A DNA stretch of 64,000 bases, taken from assembly GCA_009746045.1 (NCBI GenBank), contig RPFO01000167.1:1810011-1874010 (forward strand). Reading direction: 5' to 3'. Source of the DNA: Mesostigma viride. Lineage: Eukaryota; Streptophyta; Mesostigmatophyceae; Mesostigmatales; Mesostigmataceae. Below are positions 25,389 to 35,212 of the stretch, one piece after another; the first letter of the stretch is position 1; each line of letters starts with the position of its first letter. The translations under genes were made by a program, and so were the position numbers. The notes under the pieces were generated by a model that saw nothing but the letters and a program-made list of their open reading frames with translations, had not been told where the DNA came from and searched no databases.

Positions 25389-26027
25389 GGCTAACGATTG
25401 CTTTGGAATTTACAATGGTCTTCAACATGCCATCTGCTGAGTCGCCACCATCATTGTCCTTCTCCGCACCCTCAACCGCAGGCTCGTTGCCACCAACCAC
25501 ACCCTCTCGCCCCAGAAGTTCCTTCAACTTTGCGTGAACAGCAGGCTCGTTGCCCAAGGCAGATTGAAAATTGTTCCAGGTCTTCGCCACCACCACGGCC
25601 TTCTCACGCTCGCCCAAAAGCTTGACGAGCTCCTCCATGGAGCAGGCAGCGAGCTGGGATTTGCTTAGCCGTCCAGTGTTCTTACCAACAAGAGACTCCC
25701 TTTCGCTCCATATAGCTTGCTCCCCCCTCATCAGCTTCTGGTAGTCATTCCACCCGAGCTGTGTCAGCTCCTCGGGCGGCATCACAGTTGCAAGAAAGGA
25801 GTGATACATGGGCTTAGAGGCCCGAACTCCGAGGCCATCAGCACCCCGGTAACATTCCCCAATATAAGGCTTTTGAAAGTGCGATATGGCACTGGCCCTT
25901 TATCCAGCACCTTGCGGGGGAATATAATGTCCTCCATACCCGCTCACACTCCCCGCATCTTGCCTGGAACAGGCCTAGCAAACCGACACCCGAGCAAAGG
26001 TGGTGGCGGCATCCTTTCATCATTCAT
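25389..26027 (-). pseudogene. Unknown protein, frame broken, running into the GAGGC array
   Basis: Reading leftward from an ATG at 26027, a proline-rich start (MNDERMPPPPLLGCRFARP) meets a stop. It then continues as MEDIIFPRKVLDKGPVPYRT and FKSLILGNVTGVLMASEFGP. After a one-base frame change near 25815 comes MYHSFLATVMPPEELTQLGW and a charged helical part with SMEELVKLLGEREKAVVVAK. The frame then enters the array and stays open to 24673. No family recognised. It lies beside the right end of the inverted-repeat element, so it may be its second gene. A short intron rather than a frameshift at 25815 is possible. Confidence 0.4.
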
Positions 26028-26628
26028 GCTCTTCCCGGCTCTTTTCCTGCCTTTTCCCGCTTTTTCCGAACCTCGAGCCGCCAGACTTGACCCGAGTAAG
26101 CGGCGCTCAACTCCCCGTTAATTGCTCCGCCTGCCAAGCACCCCTGCTACCCTGGAGACCACCCTGAACGCTTAAAAATAGCCCAGTGTCTTAAATGAGA
26201 CCCCCACCTCGGACACCCCCCCCCCTCAACCACGAAATCGTGCTCAGTCAGCGAAACTGACATTTTTGCCAAGTAGAGCAGACCTCAGGGAGTCAGAATC
26301 CGTGCTGAAAGTTGAAATTGACCCAACCATGCTCTTGCACTGATTTTAGGGGTTAAGGTGTGGCTTAAACGAGGCTCTACTCTTACAGTACCTAAGCGGA
26401 AGAATAACAGCTAACAAGGGTCACCGCCTCACCGGATCCTTTGTATTTTTGCGGGTCACGTGACTCGGGAGTTACAGGTCAAGAGTTGGATATCCCCCGC
26501 CGCACATAAAGGGCCACAGGCAACATGACTCGGGAGTCGGGACAAAAGGCAACATGTCTGAGGTTCCGCTTACAGCACTGGGACAACATGCAACATAATC
26601 TCTGCTGCCAATGTCAGTGCGGCGTGGG

Positions 26629-26842
<214 letters not shown>

Positions 26843-27050
26843 GGGCATCAACAGGGCAACAACAGGGCCGAGGGCGGTCCGTTGCTCTCTACTGTATCGT
26901 ACCAGCGGTCCGTAATCCGTAACAACTGTATCGTACCAGGACTAGACCAGGACTGTAGTCCGTATCTGAGGCAATTTAGCATTCCATGAGACCATGACAA
27001 CTGTACAGAGAACTGTTAGCGGAACCACCCACACAACTGTACAGAGAACC

Positions 27051-27090
27051 CGCCTCGAAGCCCACAGATTTTTCTGTGGGCTTCGAGGCG
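27051..27090. repeat. Perfect 18-bp inverted repeat with TTTT loop
   Basis: CGCCTCGAAGCCCACAGA (27051-27068) pairs perfectly with 27073-27090 across TTTT. It lies 215-255 bp upstream of the 27307 reading frame, directly after two direct repeats of ACTGTACAGAGAAC. Confidence 0.9.
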
Positions 27091-27306
27091 GCAATGCGTT
27101 CGAGGACACAGGATTTTGGCAAACAGTGAGGACAAAAACTCAGTCCAACTTGAAATGCAAAGCACAAGCTTTTCACCCTGGGAATGCTGGCTTTACACTG
27201 CTGCTTGCCGGTTCAAAAAATTTCGCCTTTACCTGATAATAGAGAAGGGAATAGCTGGAAGCTGCGGTGATTGCTTCGTATCGCCGCGTTCAGCCAATAA
27301 CATGTC

Positions 27307-30267
27307 ATGGATTCTTTTGGACATATTTGGGCGTTCCTGAAAGCGGCCTTCAACTTCAGGCGTGTCATGGGTGGGGGTTCATCCGGACCTGGAGGTCATA
27401 GAGCTTCCACGCGCGCTCAATCGAGCACTGTGCGGCAGCTTGGTTGTGACAGCTACAATGCTTACCAGGCTGAGCAGCGTTTTCCTGGCCCTGCGACCCA
27501 TGTGCCGCCTGCTGCACAGGGGGCCGCATCGTATCACGACTTGCTACAAAAGAATGAGCTCCTAGAGGCTGAAGTGGCTCGTTTAGAGGGAAATGCCTTG
27601 AAGAGAGAGCAAGTTTGGATGAAATATGCCGAGGATTCGAAGCAGCACTACGAGTCTGAGCGGGACCACCTCTCGAAAGAGATTGCCGCCCTTAACCATC
27701 AACTGGCTCTTGCTGAGCGACAGCTGGCATCTGATCCGTCTCGAATCGGGGGATCATACACGGACTCTTGCGCTCTCCCACACAACCTGCAAGCCGCACT
27801 GAACCGCGCCTACGTCGCAGTAAACCTGCTGTCCAGAAAGGTGATCGCCACGCTGTGGGTTACCCTTGATGTCCGTGTCAAGGTAGAGGAAATCCTGTCT
27901 GGCTTTCTTTCCTTCAAGCCCAGCGCCAGCTGGCCCAGCCAAGGCAAGAAGAAGTTTTCTCGGCTGGCGTTCGTAGGCCTGCTGTCACGCATTGCTTTCT
28001 CGTGTTTTGAGGCCGAATCTTTCAATAGCCGAGGCTCCTCATGCGTAGCAGCCAACCGAAAGGAGAGGGCGGGCGTGTTTCAAAGGAAATATTGCATGCT
28101 GGAAGACAATGCTTCTGGCCAAGCTTTCGAAGAAGACACTCTGTTCACGAGCTGGTGTACAGATTTCATCAACAGGAGGCTGTGGGACGCCTTAAGGCTA
28201 TGCCCTGGCCATTTCTCTGGCGCCCTGCGGGCGCACCAGAAATTCCTGGATGCCGCCACCCGTAGCGTCTGGAGGCTCCATGTGCTGGCGCTTGCGTTCG
28301 AGGTTCCCCCCGAGCTGATCTGGCGCGAACAGGGCGACGTTGCTGACGCTGCCTGTACCGAATGTGATGAAGACACGGCGGATGCCGAATGCTTCAATGA
28401 GGACAACTTGGGTCAACAGAACTCCCAGGCACGCCAGGTGGCCTTCACCATCTTCCCTGGCCTCCGACTGGGCCATGCTCATGAGCTCAGCAAGTGCAAG
28501 GTGGTGCTGTCAACGCCCGTGCACCGTCAAGTACCCGTCTCACGGGCAGCGTCGCATGAGGAACCCGCAGCCCAGCCAACGCAGCAACCACAACCGCATG
28601 ACATGATGCCTGGGCGCTTGGGCCCAGCCCTATTGCAACCACATACGCAAGAGGGGTACCAACAAGTAGTGGGGGAACACCAACGCCAGCAGCAAGCAGC
28701 GGAGCAACAACAACGCCAGCAGCAAGCAGCGGAGCAACACCAACGCCAGCAGCAAGCAGCGGAGCAACAACAACGCCAGCAGCAAGCAGCGGAGCAACAA
28801 CAACGCCAGCAGCAAGCAGCGGAGCAACAACAACGCCAGCAGCAAGCAGCGGAGCAACAACAACGCCAGCAGCAAGCAGCGGAGCAACAACAACGCCAGC
28901 AGCAAGCAGCGGAGCAACAACAACGCCAGCAGCAAGCAGCGGAGCAACAACAACGCCAGCAGCAAGCAGGGGAGCAACAGCAACGCCAGCAGCAAGCAGC
29001 GGAGCAACAACAACGCCAGCAGCAAGCAGCGGAGCAACAACAACGCCAGCAGCAAGCAGGGGAGCAACAGCAACGCCAGCAGCAAGCAGCGGAGCAACAA
29101 CAACGCCAGCAGCAAGCAGCGGAGCAACAACAACGCCAGCAGCAAGCAGCGGAGCAACAACAACGCCAGCAGCAAGCAGGGGAGCAACAACAACGCCAGC
29201 AGCAAGCAGCGGAGCAACGACAACGCCAGCAGCAAGCAGCGGAGCAACAACAACGCCAGCAGCAAGCAGTGGAGCGACAACAACGCCAGCAGCAAGCAGC
29301 GGAGCAACAACAACGCCAGCAGCAAGCAGCGGAGCAACAACAACGCCAGCAGCAAGCAGCGGAGCAACAACAACGCCAGCAGCAAGCTGGGGAGCAACAA
29401 CAACGCCAGCAGCAAGCAGCGGAGCAACGACAACGCCAGCAGCAAGCAGCGGAGCAACAACAACGCCAGCAGCAAGCAGTGGAGCGACAACAACGCCAGC
29501 AGCAAGCAGCGGAGCATCAACAACGCCAGCAGCAAGCAGCGGAGCAACACCAACGCCAGCAGCAAGCAGCGGAGCAACAACAACGCCAGCAGCAAGCAGC
29601 GGAGCAACAGCAACGCCAGCATGCAGCAAGCAGTGGAGCGACAACAACACCAGCAGCAAGCAGCGGAGCAACAACAACGCCAACAGCAAGCAGCGGAGCA
29701 ACAACAACGCCAGCAGCAAGCAGCGGAGCAACAACAACGCCAGCAGCAAGCAGCGGAGCAACAACAACGCCAGCAGCAAGCAGCGGAGCAACATCAACGC
29801 CAGCAGCAAGCAGCGGAGCAACAACAACGCCAGCAGCAAGCAGTGGAGCAACAACAACGCCAGCAGCAAGCAGGGGAGCAACAACAACGCCAGCAGCAAG
29901 CAGCGGAGCAACAACAACGTCAGCAGCAAGCAGCGGAGCAACAACAACGTCAGCAGCAAGCAGCGGAGCAACAACAACGCCAGCAACAAGCAGCAGAGCA
30001 ACAACAACGTCAGCAGCAAGCAGCGGAGCAACAACAACGTCAGCAGCAAGCAGCGGAGCAACAACAACGCCAGCAACAAGCAGCAGAGCAACACCAACGC
30101 CAGCAGCAAGCAGCGCAGCAACAACAACGCCAGCAGCAAGCAGCGGAGCACCAACAACGCCAGCAGCAAGCAGCGGAGCAACAACAACGCCAGCAGCAAG
30201 CAGCGCAGCAACAACAACGCCAGCAACAGGCAGCGGAGCAACATCAACGCCAGCAGCAAGCAGTTGA
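27307..30267 (+). CDS. Coiled-coil, glutamine-rich repeat protein, unknown family
   Basis: The N-terminal 450 residues are non-repetitive. MGGGSSGPGGHRASTRAQSS at 27367 is the likelier start, since the 20 residues before it are hydrophobic and unlike the rest. There is a predicted coiled coil at about residues 77-140 (LLQKNELLEAEVARLEGN, HLSKEIAALNHQLALAERQL), then a Trp/Cys-containing region (LFTSWCTDFINRRLWDALRL; WRLHVLALAFEVPPELIWRE). From 28670 it becomes about 31 copies of a 10-residue unit, QRQQQAAEQQ (30-bp DNA unit). A 4-bp insertion at about 29621 shifts the frame, so the rest reads (ASSGATTTPA)n to 30267. In the original register the Gln repeat would continue to 30325 and end at 30421. 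No known domain recognised; an intron near the N-terminus is possible. Confidence 0.55.
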   Translation: MDSFGHIWAFLKAAFNFRRVMGGGSSGPGGHRASTRAQSSTVRQLGCDSYNAYQAEQRFPGPATHVPPAAQGAASYHDLLQKNELLEAEVARLEGNALKREQVWMKYAEDSKQHYESERDHLSKEIAALNHQLALAERQLASDPSRIGGSYTDSCALPHNLQAALNRAYVAVNLLSRKVIATLWVTLDVRVKVEEILSGFLSFKPSASWPSQGKKKFSRLAFVGLLSRIAFSCFEAESFNSRGSSCVAANRKERAGVFQRKYCMLEDNASGQAFEEDTLFTSWCTDFINRRLWDALRLCPGHFSGALRAHQKFLDAATRSVWRLHVLALAFEVPPELIWREQGDVADAACTECDEDTADAECFNEDNLGQQNSQARQVAFTIFPGLRLGHAHELSKCKVVLSTPVHRQVPVSRAASHEEPAAQPTQQPQPHDMMPGRLGPALLQPHTQEGYQQVVGEHQRQQQAAEQQQRQQQAAEQHQRQQQAAEQQQRQQQAAEQQQRQQQAAEQQQRQQQAAEQQQRQQQAAEQQQRQQQAAEQQQRQQQAAEQQQRQQQAGEQQQRQQQAAEQQQRQQQAAEQQQRQQQAGEQQQRQQQAAEQQQRQQQAAEQQQRQQQAAEQQQRQQQAGEQQQRQQQAAEQRQRQQQAAEQQQRQQQAVERQQRQQQAAEQQQRQQQAAEQQQRQQQAAEQQQRQQQAGEQQQRQQQAAEQRQRQQQAAEQQQRQQQAVERQQRQQQAAEHQQRQQQAAEQHQRQQQAAEQQQRQQQAAEQQQRQHAASSGATTTPAASSGATTTPTASSGATTTPAASSGATTTPAASSGATTTPAASSGATSTPAASSGATTTPAASSGATTTPAASRGATTTPAASSGATTTSAASSGATTTSAASSGATTTPATSSRATTTSAASSGATTTSAASSGATTTPATSSRATPTPAASSAATTTPAASSGAPTTPAASSGATTTPAASSAATTTPATGSGATSTPAASS

Positions 30268-30325
30268 GCAACAACAACGCCAGCAGCAAGCAGCGGAGCA
30301 ACAACAACGCCAGCAGCAACAACTG
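28670..30325. repeat. 30-bp coding minisatellite, about 55 units
   Basis: The unit is CAACGCCAGCAGCAAGCAGC GGAGCAACAA with point variants (CATCAA, CACCAA, GGGGAG, GTGGAG, GTCAGC). A longer-period pattern is visible: blocks containing CAACGA ... GTGGAGCGACAA recur near 29215-29275 and 29425-29485, showing multi-unit duplication. Unit length is a multiple of 3, so frame is normally preserved. The 4-bp ATGC insertion at 29621 is the exception. The long minus-strand frame (28487-30583, Leu/Val/Ala repeats) is its shadow. Confidence 0.95.
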
Positions 30326-30329
30326 GAGG

Positions 30330-31239
30330 AGCCATGCTGGCAGGCAGTGATGCCACCACGTACAAGAGCACATGAATGTGCTGGGAGCCAAGTTTCGCAC
30401 GCGCATGTTGACAGCTTGTAAGGACAGGGGGACTATCTGGGAAGCACCAAGGGAAGTCTTTACACTATGCCAAAGGTGACTTCCGGACATATCTTTCCAC
30501 GGGAAGACGGTGGGACAGTGGATGGTTACCAAACAGGCATCGATCATGGAGGGTGAGCAGGTTTTCCCCAGCCACAACCGCAATCAAGTAGGAAATCAGC
30601 GTGCTTACAATGGGGTGCAGGGAGGCTGCGACATAGACGAGCGTGTGATGCATGGCTATTCAAACAAGGAGATTTGTTTGCGGGCGCACTAACAGCCCAG
30701 TCAATGTGTTTAACCTGCAAAACTCAACTTAATGCCAAGGAAGAAGTTTGGCTATGGCAAATGTGCATGCACCACAAGCAAACTGGCATGCAAAGTCTGC
30801 CATACGCAGTACGTGTTGATGGTCGGTTGGCCAATGTACTAGAATTACGCAACGGGTGGTTAGCGAGTTTTTTCTAAGTTTATGATGATATATACTTTTG
30901 ACTCTAGTAACCTGTTGAATGAAGAGCAAATTCCACCAAACGAAGAACTGTCCAGAGTTGTCTCTCTAATGGATCTAGTGTGCGTACGGAATACCTGCGT
31001 AGGTCTTAGTTAGCCCGGCCAAGGGCATAAATTGAATCAACTCGATTGATGGCCGGGGTCCAATTAAAGATATCACCCCGTAAATTGAGACAACACTAAT
31101 AAAGTAATATTACGCGTGTAACATGCATCAGGCCGACGTGCATGCCAGCCAGATCCCTCTAAGCGTTGCCGTCTAACTGAAATTCTGAAAAACTCCGGAC
31201 ACGTGGCATGTTGTCAAGCTCCCTCACAGTTAGTATTGT
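30330..31239. other. Spacer with two possible small exons
   Basis: 30371-30469 reads HMNVLGAKFRTRMLTACKDR then GTIWEAPREVFTLCQR before a stop or a GTGACT donor. 30737-30810 reads KKFGYGKCACTTSKLACKVC, a Cys-rich C-x-C-x7-C-x2-C pattern like a small zinc-binding end. Either could be a downstream exon of the 27307 gene. Splice phases could not be fixed, so neither is called as a gene. The remainder shows nothing recognisable. Confidence 0.3.
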
Positions 31240-32520
31240 CGAGGCACAGGGGTGCAGGTCGCCAACCATTTCTGGCGACAGAGATTCGGCTGGCGGACAT
31301 CATCTACGCAGACGACACCACCCTCTTCGAGGACACTGAGCACGTGCAGACGTGGCTTTACTGCCTAGCAATCGAGGCCTGTGTGGTGGGGCTCGAGGTC
31401 AGCAAGAAGACTGAGGCTCTGGCGATTGGGCTCACTTAGCCACCGCCCGACCTCTTTCTACTTGATGGCTCTCGATCTCCTGTATCGGGACCGCATCAAG
31501 TTGCTGGGTAGCTTACTCCGGCCAGCTGCGAGGCTGATGTGGAGTGTGGACCACCGTATCTCCCTCGCCTGGCACGCTTTATGCCAATACGTACCGGGCC
31601 CTGTGGCGCAAGCCCTTGGGCAAGCTAGAGAAACAGGACCTCCCTGGTCCTCCCTGTTCTTACTTATCAAGTAACGTGCGTGTTTGCAACTTGCCCGTTG
31701 AAACTCTACGGCGGAGCCAATTTTCGGAAGAAACTCACCCTTATGCTTGCAAATTCGGGACAAATTCGGTGGATGTATGTATGGATGGATGTATGTATGT
31801 ATGGATGGATTGATTGACGGATTTTCATCCCAGGTATTCCTATGTTTTCTCACGTGTACGGCCTTATAAGCTTCGCCAATTCTGGCGAACCTAACGGTTC
31901 TTCCGAAAATTGGCTCCGCCTGATTATGGGGACGAGACGTGGACTCTCACCGCCAACCTTGCCAACAAGCTGGACGGCGCGGTCACCATGCAACATGCTG
32001 CGGTCAATTTTCCGTGTAGGATACGCTGCACATGTCCGCAAGGAGGACTTGTACCTCGGCATGCCACTTATCACCAGCACCCTCAAGCAGGGGCGCCTGA
32101 TGCTAGTAGGGCACTTAGCTGGCCGCCTACCTTGTTGGTGACCAACAAGGTAGACACCTCACGTGGCCCCTCTGCAGGGCTGCGCCCCGCTCAGCCGGGC
32201 CGGCACCTCCTCACGTGGGCCGGGCCCAGCCTCTGAGGTTAGACGCCGCAAGGGCCGCACCTTCAAATAGCAGCTCGTAGTGGACATATGGGGGGCCCAG
32301 GCCTCTCCGTGATTTGGAAAAAGATGATGGACAAGGCCAATTTAAGTGGGCCCAGGTCATAGAGGACAACACCCCCCCTGCAGTGGGGAAGCCGCGCTTT
32401 TGCACACGTGGGAAGCATGCTAGAAAAGACCCCTAGGGTCGCGGGCACCATAGTTATAGGACTTTTTTTTGTAGGTAGCTTGTAGATAGCTTAGACCGGT
32501 AGGATTGCGTGTACCCATAA
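31240..32520 (+). mobile_element. LINE family A fragment (RT palm to 3' UTR), decayed and interrupted
   Basis: Homology to the family begins near 31246. The RT catalytic motif is intact locally (IRLADIIYADDTTLFEDTEH, 31284-31343), followed by GLEVSKKTEALAIGLT and, after a stop, LYRDRIKLLGSLL. A 257-bp element interrupts the thumb codons at 31666. Homology resumes at 31924 (YGDETWTLTANLANKLDGAV across the junction). Further frameshifts follow, then the QLVVDIWG and VIEDN regions and a 3' UTR ending near 32520 (AGACCGGTAGGATTGCGTGT). Not functional. Confidence 0.8.
31667..31923 (+). mobile_element. Small TTA-flanked inverted-repeat element (MITE), copy 1
   Basis: TTA flanks it at 31664-31666 and 31924-31926, and removing it restores the RT reading frame around VLTYGDETWT. 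It has a perfect 23-bp internal inverted repeat at 31710-31732 and 31898-31920 (GGCGGAGCCAATTTTCGG and its complement). The right inverted arm is 3 bp from the right end; the left arm is 43 bp inside. Copy 2 at 48040-48285 is in opposite orientation with TAA/TTA flanks. The 3-bp TWA duplication is typical of PIF/Harbinger elements; assignment is inference. It encodes nothing. Confidence 0.8.
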
Positions 32521-32849
32521 TAAGTAAGTACAAGTAAGTAAGTACTTGTGTGTCATGCGCAAAGGCATGCCACGGAGTACTACATGCTAATCTCATTAGA
32601 AAAAATAATTACACAAAAGTTTAAAGAAATATCGTCTGCATCATTCCCCAACCATTAAGCACTAGATGTTGATGTAATCCTCATCCGAGCTGTCCTCTAC
32701 TGGAATGGCAGACGAGGCGGTAGTGTAGCGGCTATCCTCAGGGCCCGTGTACCCATCCCATCCATTAAACTTAAATTTAAATTAAATTATAACATGCCTC
32801 CGTTGGGAGATCATGTAACACATATTCCTTGATCAATTAATGGGTGGAG
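32521..32849. other. Repeat-derived spacer with LINE B 3' end
   Basis: 32525-32660 matches 13360-13480 (TAAGTAAGTA, GTCATGCGCAAAGGCATGCC, AATAATTACAC). 32765-32835 is the minus-strand family B terminus (CTCCGTTGGGAGATCATGTA with AAATTTAAATTAAATTATAA tail). No gene. Confidence 0.6.
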
Positions 32850-33530
32850 CACGTATGGGGCCGAGACGTGGACCCTCACTGCCGACCTGGCCCGCAAGCT
32901 GGACGGCGCGGTCACCAGCATGCTGCGTTCCATTTTCAGAGTAGGATATGCTGCTCATGTCCGCAATGAGGACCTGTACCAGGGCATGCCCTATAGATAT
33001 CACCAGCACCATTAAGCAACGACGCCTGCAGCTAGTAGGGCACTTAGCTCGCACCAACCAGGTAGACACCTCACGTGCCCCCCCCCGCAGGACTGCGACC
33101 AGCCCAGCTAGCTGGCCGGCGTGTCCTGACGTGGGCTGGGCCCAGTGATGTTAGACGCCGCAAGGCCCGCACCTGAAGTCAAAGAACAGCTAGTAGAGGA
33201 CACGGGGGGCCTAGGCCTCTCTGTGATTTGGAAGAAGATGATGGACAAGGCCAAGTGGGCCCAGGTCATAGAGGACAACGAGCCCCCCCCATGCAGTGGG
33301 GAAGCGCCCGCGTGTGCAATCCCGTGGGAGGCACGCCAGATAGCTCCCCTAGGGCAGCGTGCGGCTGCCTAGATAGATGTTGTAGTTAGAATGCTGTTAG
33401 ATAGATTTAGTATGTAGCCGATGTAGATAGATTAGACCGGTAGGACTGTTTGCACCCATCCATCCATCCCTCGGGGTTAATGCTCCGTGACTCCCCAACG
33501 GGAGCACGAGTGACGAGTCTTAATTAATTA
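32850..33530 (+). mobile_element. LINE family A 3' fragment with terminal hairpin
   Basis: It starts within the thumb codons (GAETWTLTADLARKLDGAVT) and, with frameshifts near 32995 and 33075, runs to EQLVEDTGGLGLSVIWKKMM and KWAQVIEDNEPP. It is followed by the 3' UTR, CATCCATCCATCC, the hairpin GCTCCGTGACTCCCCAACGG, and a TTAATTAATTAA tail at 33520-33531. It abuts the tail of a minus-strand family B copy, giving a tail-to-tail pair. Confidence 0.8.
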
Positions 33531-34165
33531 ATGGGTGGAGGTGGAGGAGGCCGCGTAATCAAACTAACCTAACTCTAAGCTATCTAGTCGATAAAATCCT
33601 ACCTACACTACTCAGCAAACGCCCCTTCCTCTTGGGGGGGGGGTGGCTTGCCCACAGGGGCTGGCCAGCGTGTTAGCCTGGACAATCTTCTGCCACTGCT
33701 TCTTGTTCTGCAACGATGGCAGTCCAAAGAAGGGAGAGGGAGTGGATGCGGTGTTCAAACTGAGCTGGGACCACTAGGTCGGTCGGCAACATCTGGGTGA
33801 AGGTCATGGCAGGTTTACCTAGCTTCCTGGGAATGTCCTTGGGGCCAGGCCAGGTCAAAATATGCCGCCCTGGTTGACCAAGCCGCTGGGGGCCAGCCAG
33901 ACCAAGGGCGGTGTCGACCTGGCTGGTGCGAGCAAGATGTCCTACAAATGCTATCCTACGCTGGCTAATCTCGTCCGAAATACGAGGCATACCCTGATAC
34001 AAAGACTCTAATGACCTACGCTTGGAAAACCCTACATTCAGGACCTGTCGGAGCATCCTGTAAACTGTGCCGTCTAGCTTGGCTGCCAGTGTTTCCGTGA
34101 GTGTCCACGCCTCGGCGCGCGCGCCATACGTAAGCACCGTGAGGACGAGGACCTTGAAGAGCATC
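33531..34165 (-). mobile_element. LINE family B 3' fragment
   Basis: The frame 34173-33673 encodes the RT thumb and C-terminal part: LFKVLVLTVLTYGARAEAWT, LDGTVYRMLRQVLNVGFSKR, RRIAFVGHLARTSQVDTALG. It aligns with the longer copy at 52679-55392. The C-terminal PVGKPPP... ending lies in another frame near 33650. It is truncated before the RT catalytic motifs. Confidence 0.8.
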
Positions 34166-34225
34166 CCATCCATACATCGGGGTTAATGCTCCGTGACTCC
34201 CCCGCAGGAGCATGCACGAGTATAA
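34166..34225 (+). mobile_element. LINE family A terminal fragment
   Basis: CATCCATACATCGGGGTTAA TGCTCCGTGACTCCC..GCAGGAGCATGCACGAGT, then TATAATAATTTATTAAT. Only the last ~60 bp of the family are present. Confidence 0.65.
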
Positions 34226-34640
34226 TAATTTATTAATGCGCCTGAAACCCTCAGGCTCCGGGAGAAGCCTTTATATTCTCCTGGGCTATCGGGGGTTAGC
34301 ATGCAACCTACCCCCACCCCCGTCATCATGGCCGAGCGCACAGTTGTCTTGGATATTCTGATTTGGCACGCCGCAAAGGTGAAAACCATTTGCGTTCAGT
34401 GCCGGTCCGCGGAAAACGCGATCTGCATGAATGAATCCAGGCCGGAATCGAACTGGGGACCATTCGCACCAATTTTTGCTGACTATAGGACGGAGAGTTG
34501 TCTTGGATAGTCCGGATGACGCGGAGTTGCTAGTTGCGACTCCATTTACCTGGGCAAGGGAGTCGCGCCTTCGCCGGTGATCGAGCATCCGCGTCGAAAA
34601 ATACCTCATCGGGTACTCCGTGGCATGCCTTCAGTGCATG
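34226..34640 (-). repeat. tRNA-related dispersed repeat (SINE-like), copy 2
   Basis: The reverse complement contains CCCCAGTTCGATTCCGG (B-box-like), CCGCGGACCGGCACTGAACG, GCTCGGCCATGATGACGG, GCATGCTAACCCCCGAT and AGGAGAATATAAAGGCTTCT. The first parts match 13590-13737; the rest matches 45690-45930 plus 47628-47680. It supplies an uninterrupted version of the site where the piggyBac-like element sits in the 45-kb copy. Confidence 0.6.
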
Positions 34641-34671
34641 TTCACATGCTAGCTTACTTACTTACCTAGAA

Positions 34672-35212
34672 GCTAGGTGGGGCCGGAAACATCTTGCTTG
34701 ATCAGGGCGTGTGTTTCAAGCCTAACTGGCCTGAAGTGTCTAGTGGTGAGCACCGTTGCTGCGATCGCCCTCCCACCATTTACGAGGAAAAACCCACAGC
34801 AAATGGAAAACCACTGAAAAGGTCTAGATAGCTAATCAGTCATTACGTTACATGTGCCATGTTTCCAAACGTCCAAGAACTGAACACTGTGCCAAGGCAA
34901 AAATCCGGAGGAAATCACTTTCAAATGTGCGGCGTGAACCGAACGCCCACGTATGCCAGAAAACATAATGTGTTAAGTGAGATGTCCAACTATGCCTGGA
35001 CGCATGGCGATCCAACACCGTAGAGGGACTAGGGTGATGTATACTGTAGCGATGCGACGGTGGGGACAACGAATCCAGTGCCAAGCTCGGAACGGCCGCA
35101 AAGGAGATATGGCATCACAGATATACTACAAGATAACGGCAGGCTCGAGCAACCATGGTCCGGATTCTCCCGATTTCTGGCCTGCGCTGGTTGTCTCCTT
35201 GATACTACGTAC
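34672..35212 (+). repeat. Dispersed repeat Y with inverted block X
   Basis: 34672-35120 matches 17795-18180 in the same orientation (GGGGCCGGAAACATCTTGCT to GCAAAGGAGATATGGCATCA). 35125-35212 matches the complement of 17624-17700 (ending CTGGTTGTCTCCTTG). Thus X follows Y inverted here, whereas in the 17.6-kb copy X precedes Y. No coding region. Confidence 0.7.

Larger units (their letters stand above)
23011..26388. mobile_element. Candidate DNA transposon with 32-bp terminal inverted repeats
   Basis: 23011-23042 and the reverse complement of 26357-26388 match at 30 of 32 positions (CTGTAAGAG..GAGCCTCG then TTTAAGCCACACC). The GAGCCTCGTTTAAGCC core recalls the CAGTAGAGCCTCG-type ends of pogo/Tigger elements, but the flanks do not show a clear TA or other duplication, so family is open. 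The left repeat holds a second copy of CTCGTTTAAGCCACACC and then a run of about 22 C. Inside are a plus-strand ORF (23401-23711), a long simple-repeat array, and a broken minus-strand ORF near the right end. The left end lies about 200 bp upstream of the HSPA12-like start codon. Confidence 0.6.

Noticed and set aside
24663-25537. Long Arg-Gly-Glu-Ala and Ala-Ser-Pro-Arg-Leu ORFs
   Set aside because: Products of the pentanucleotide array in all registers. Only the non-repetitive part right of 25389 was kept as possible coding sequence.
28487-30583. 698-residue minus-strand ORF (Leu/Val/Ala repeats)
   Set aside because: Antisense shadow of the 30-bp coding minisatellite; the plus strand has the non-repetitive N-terminal domain and coiled coil.
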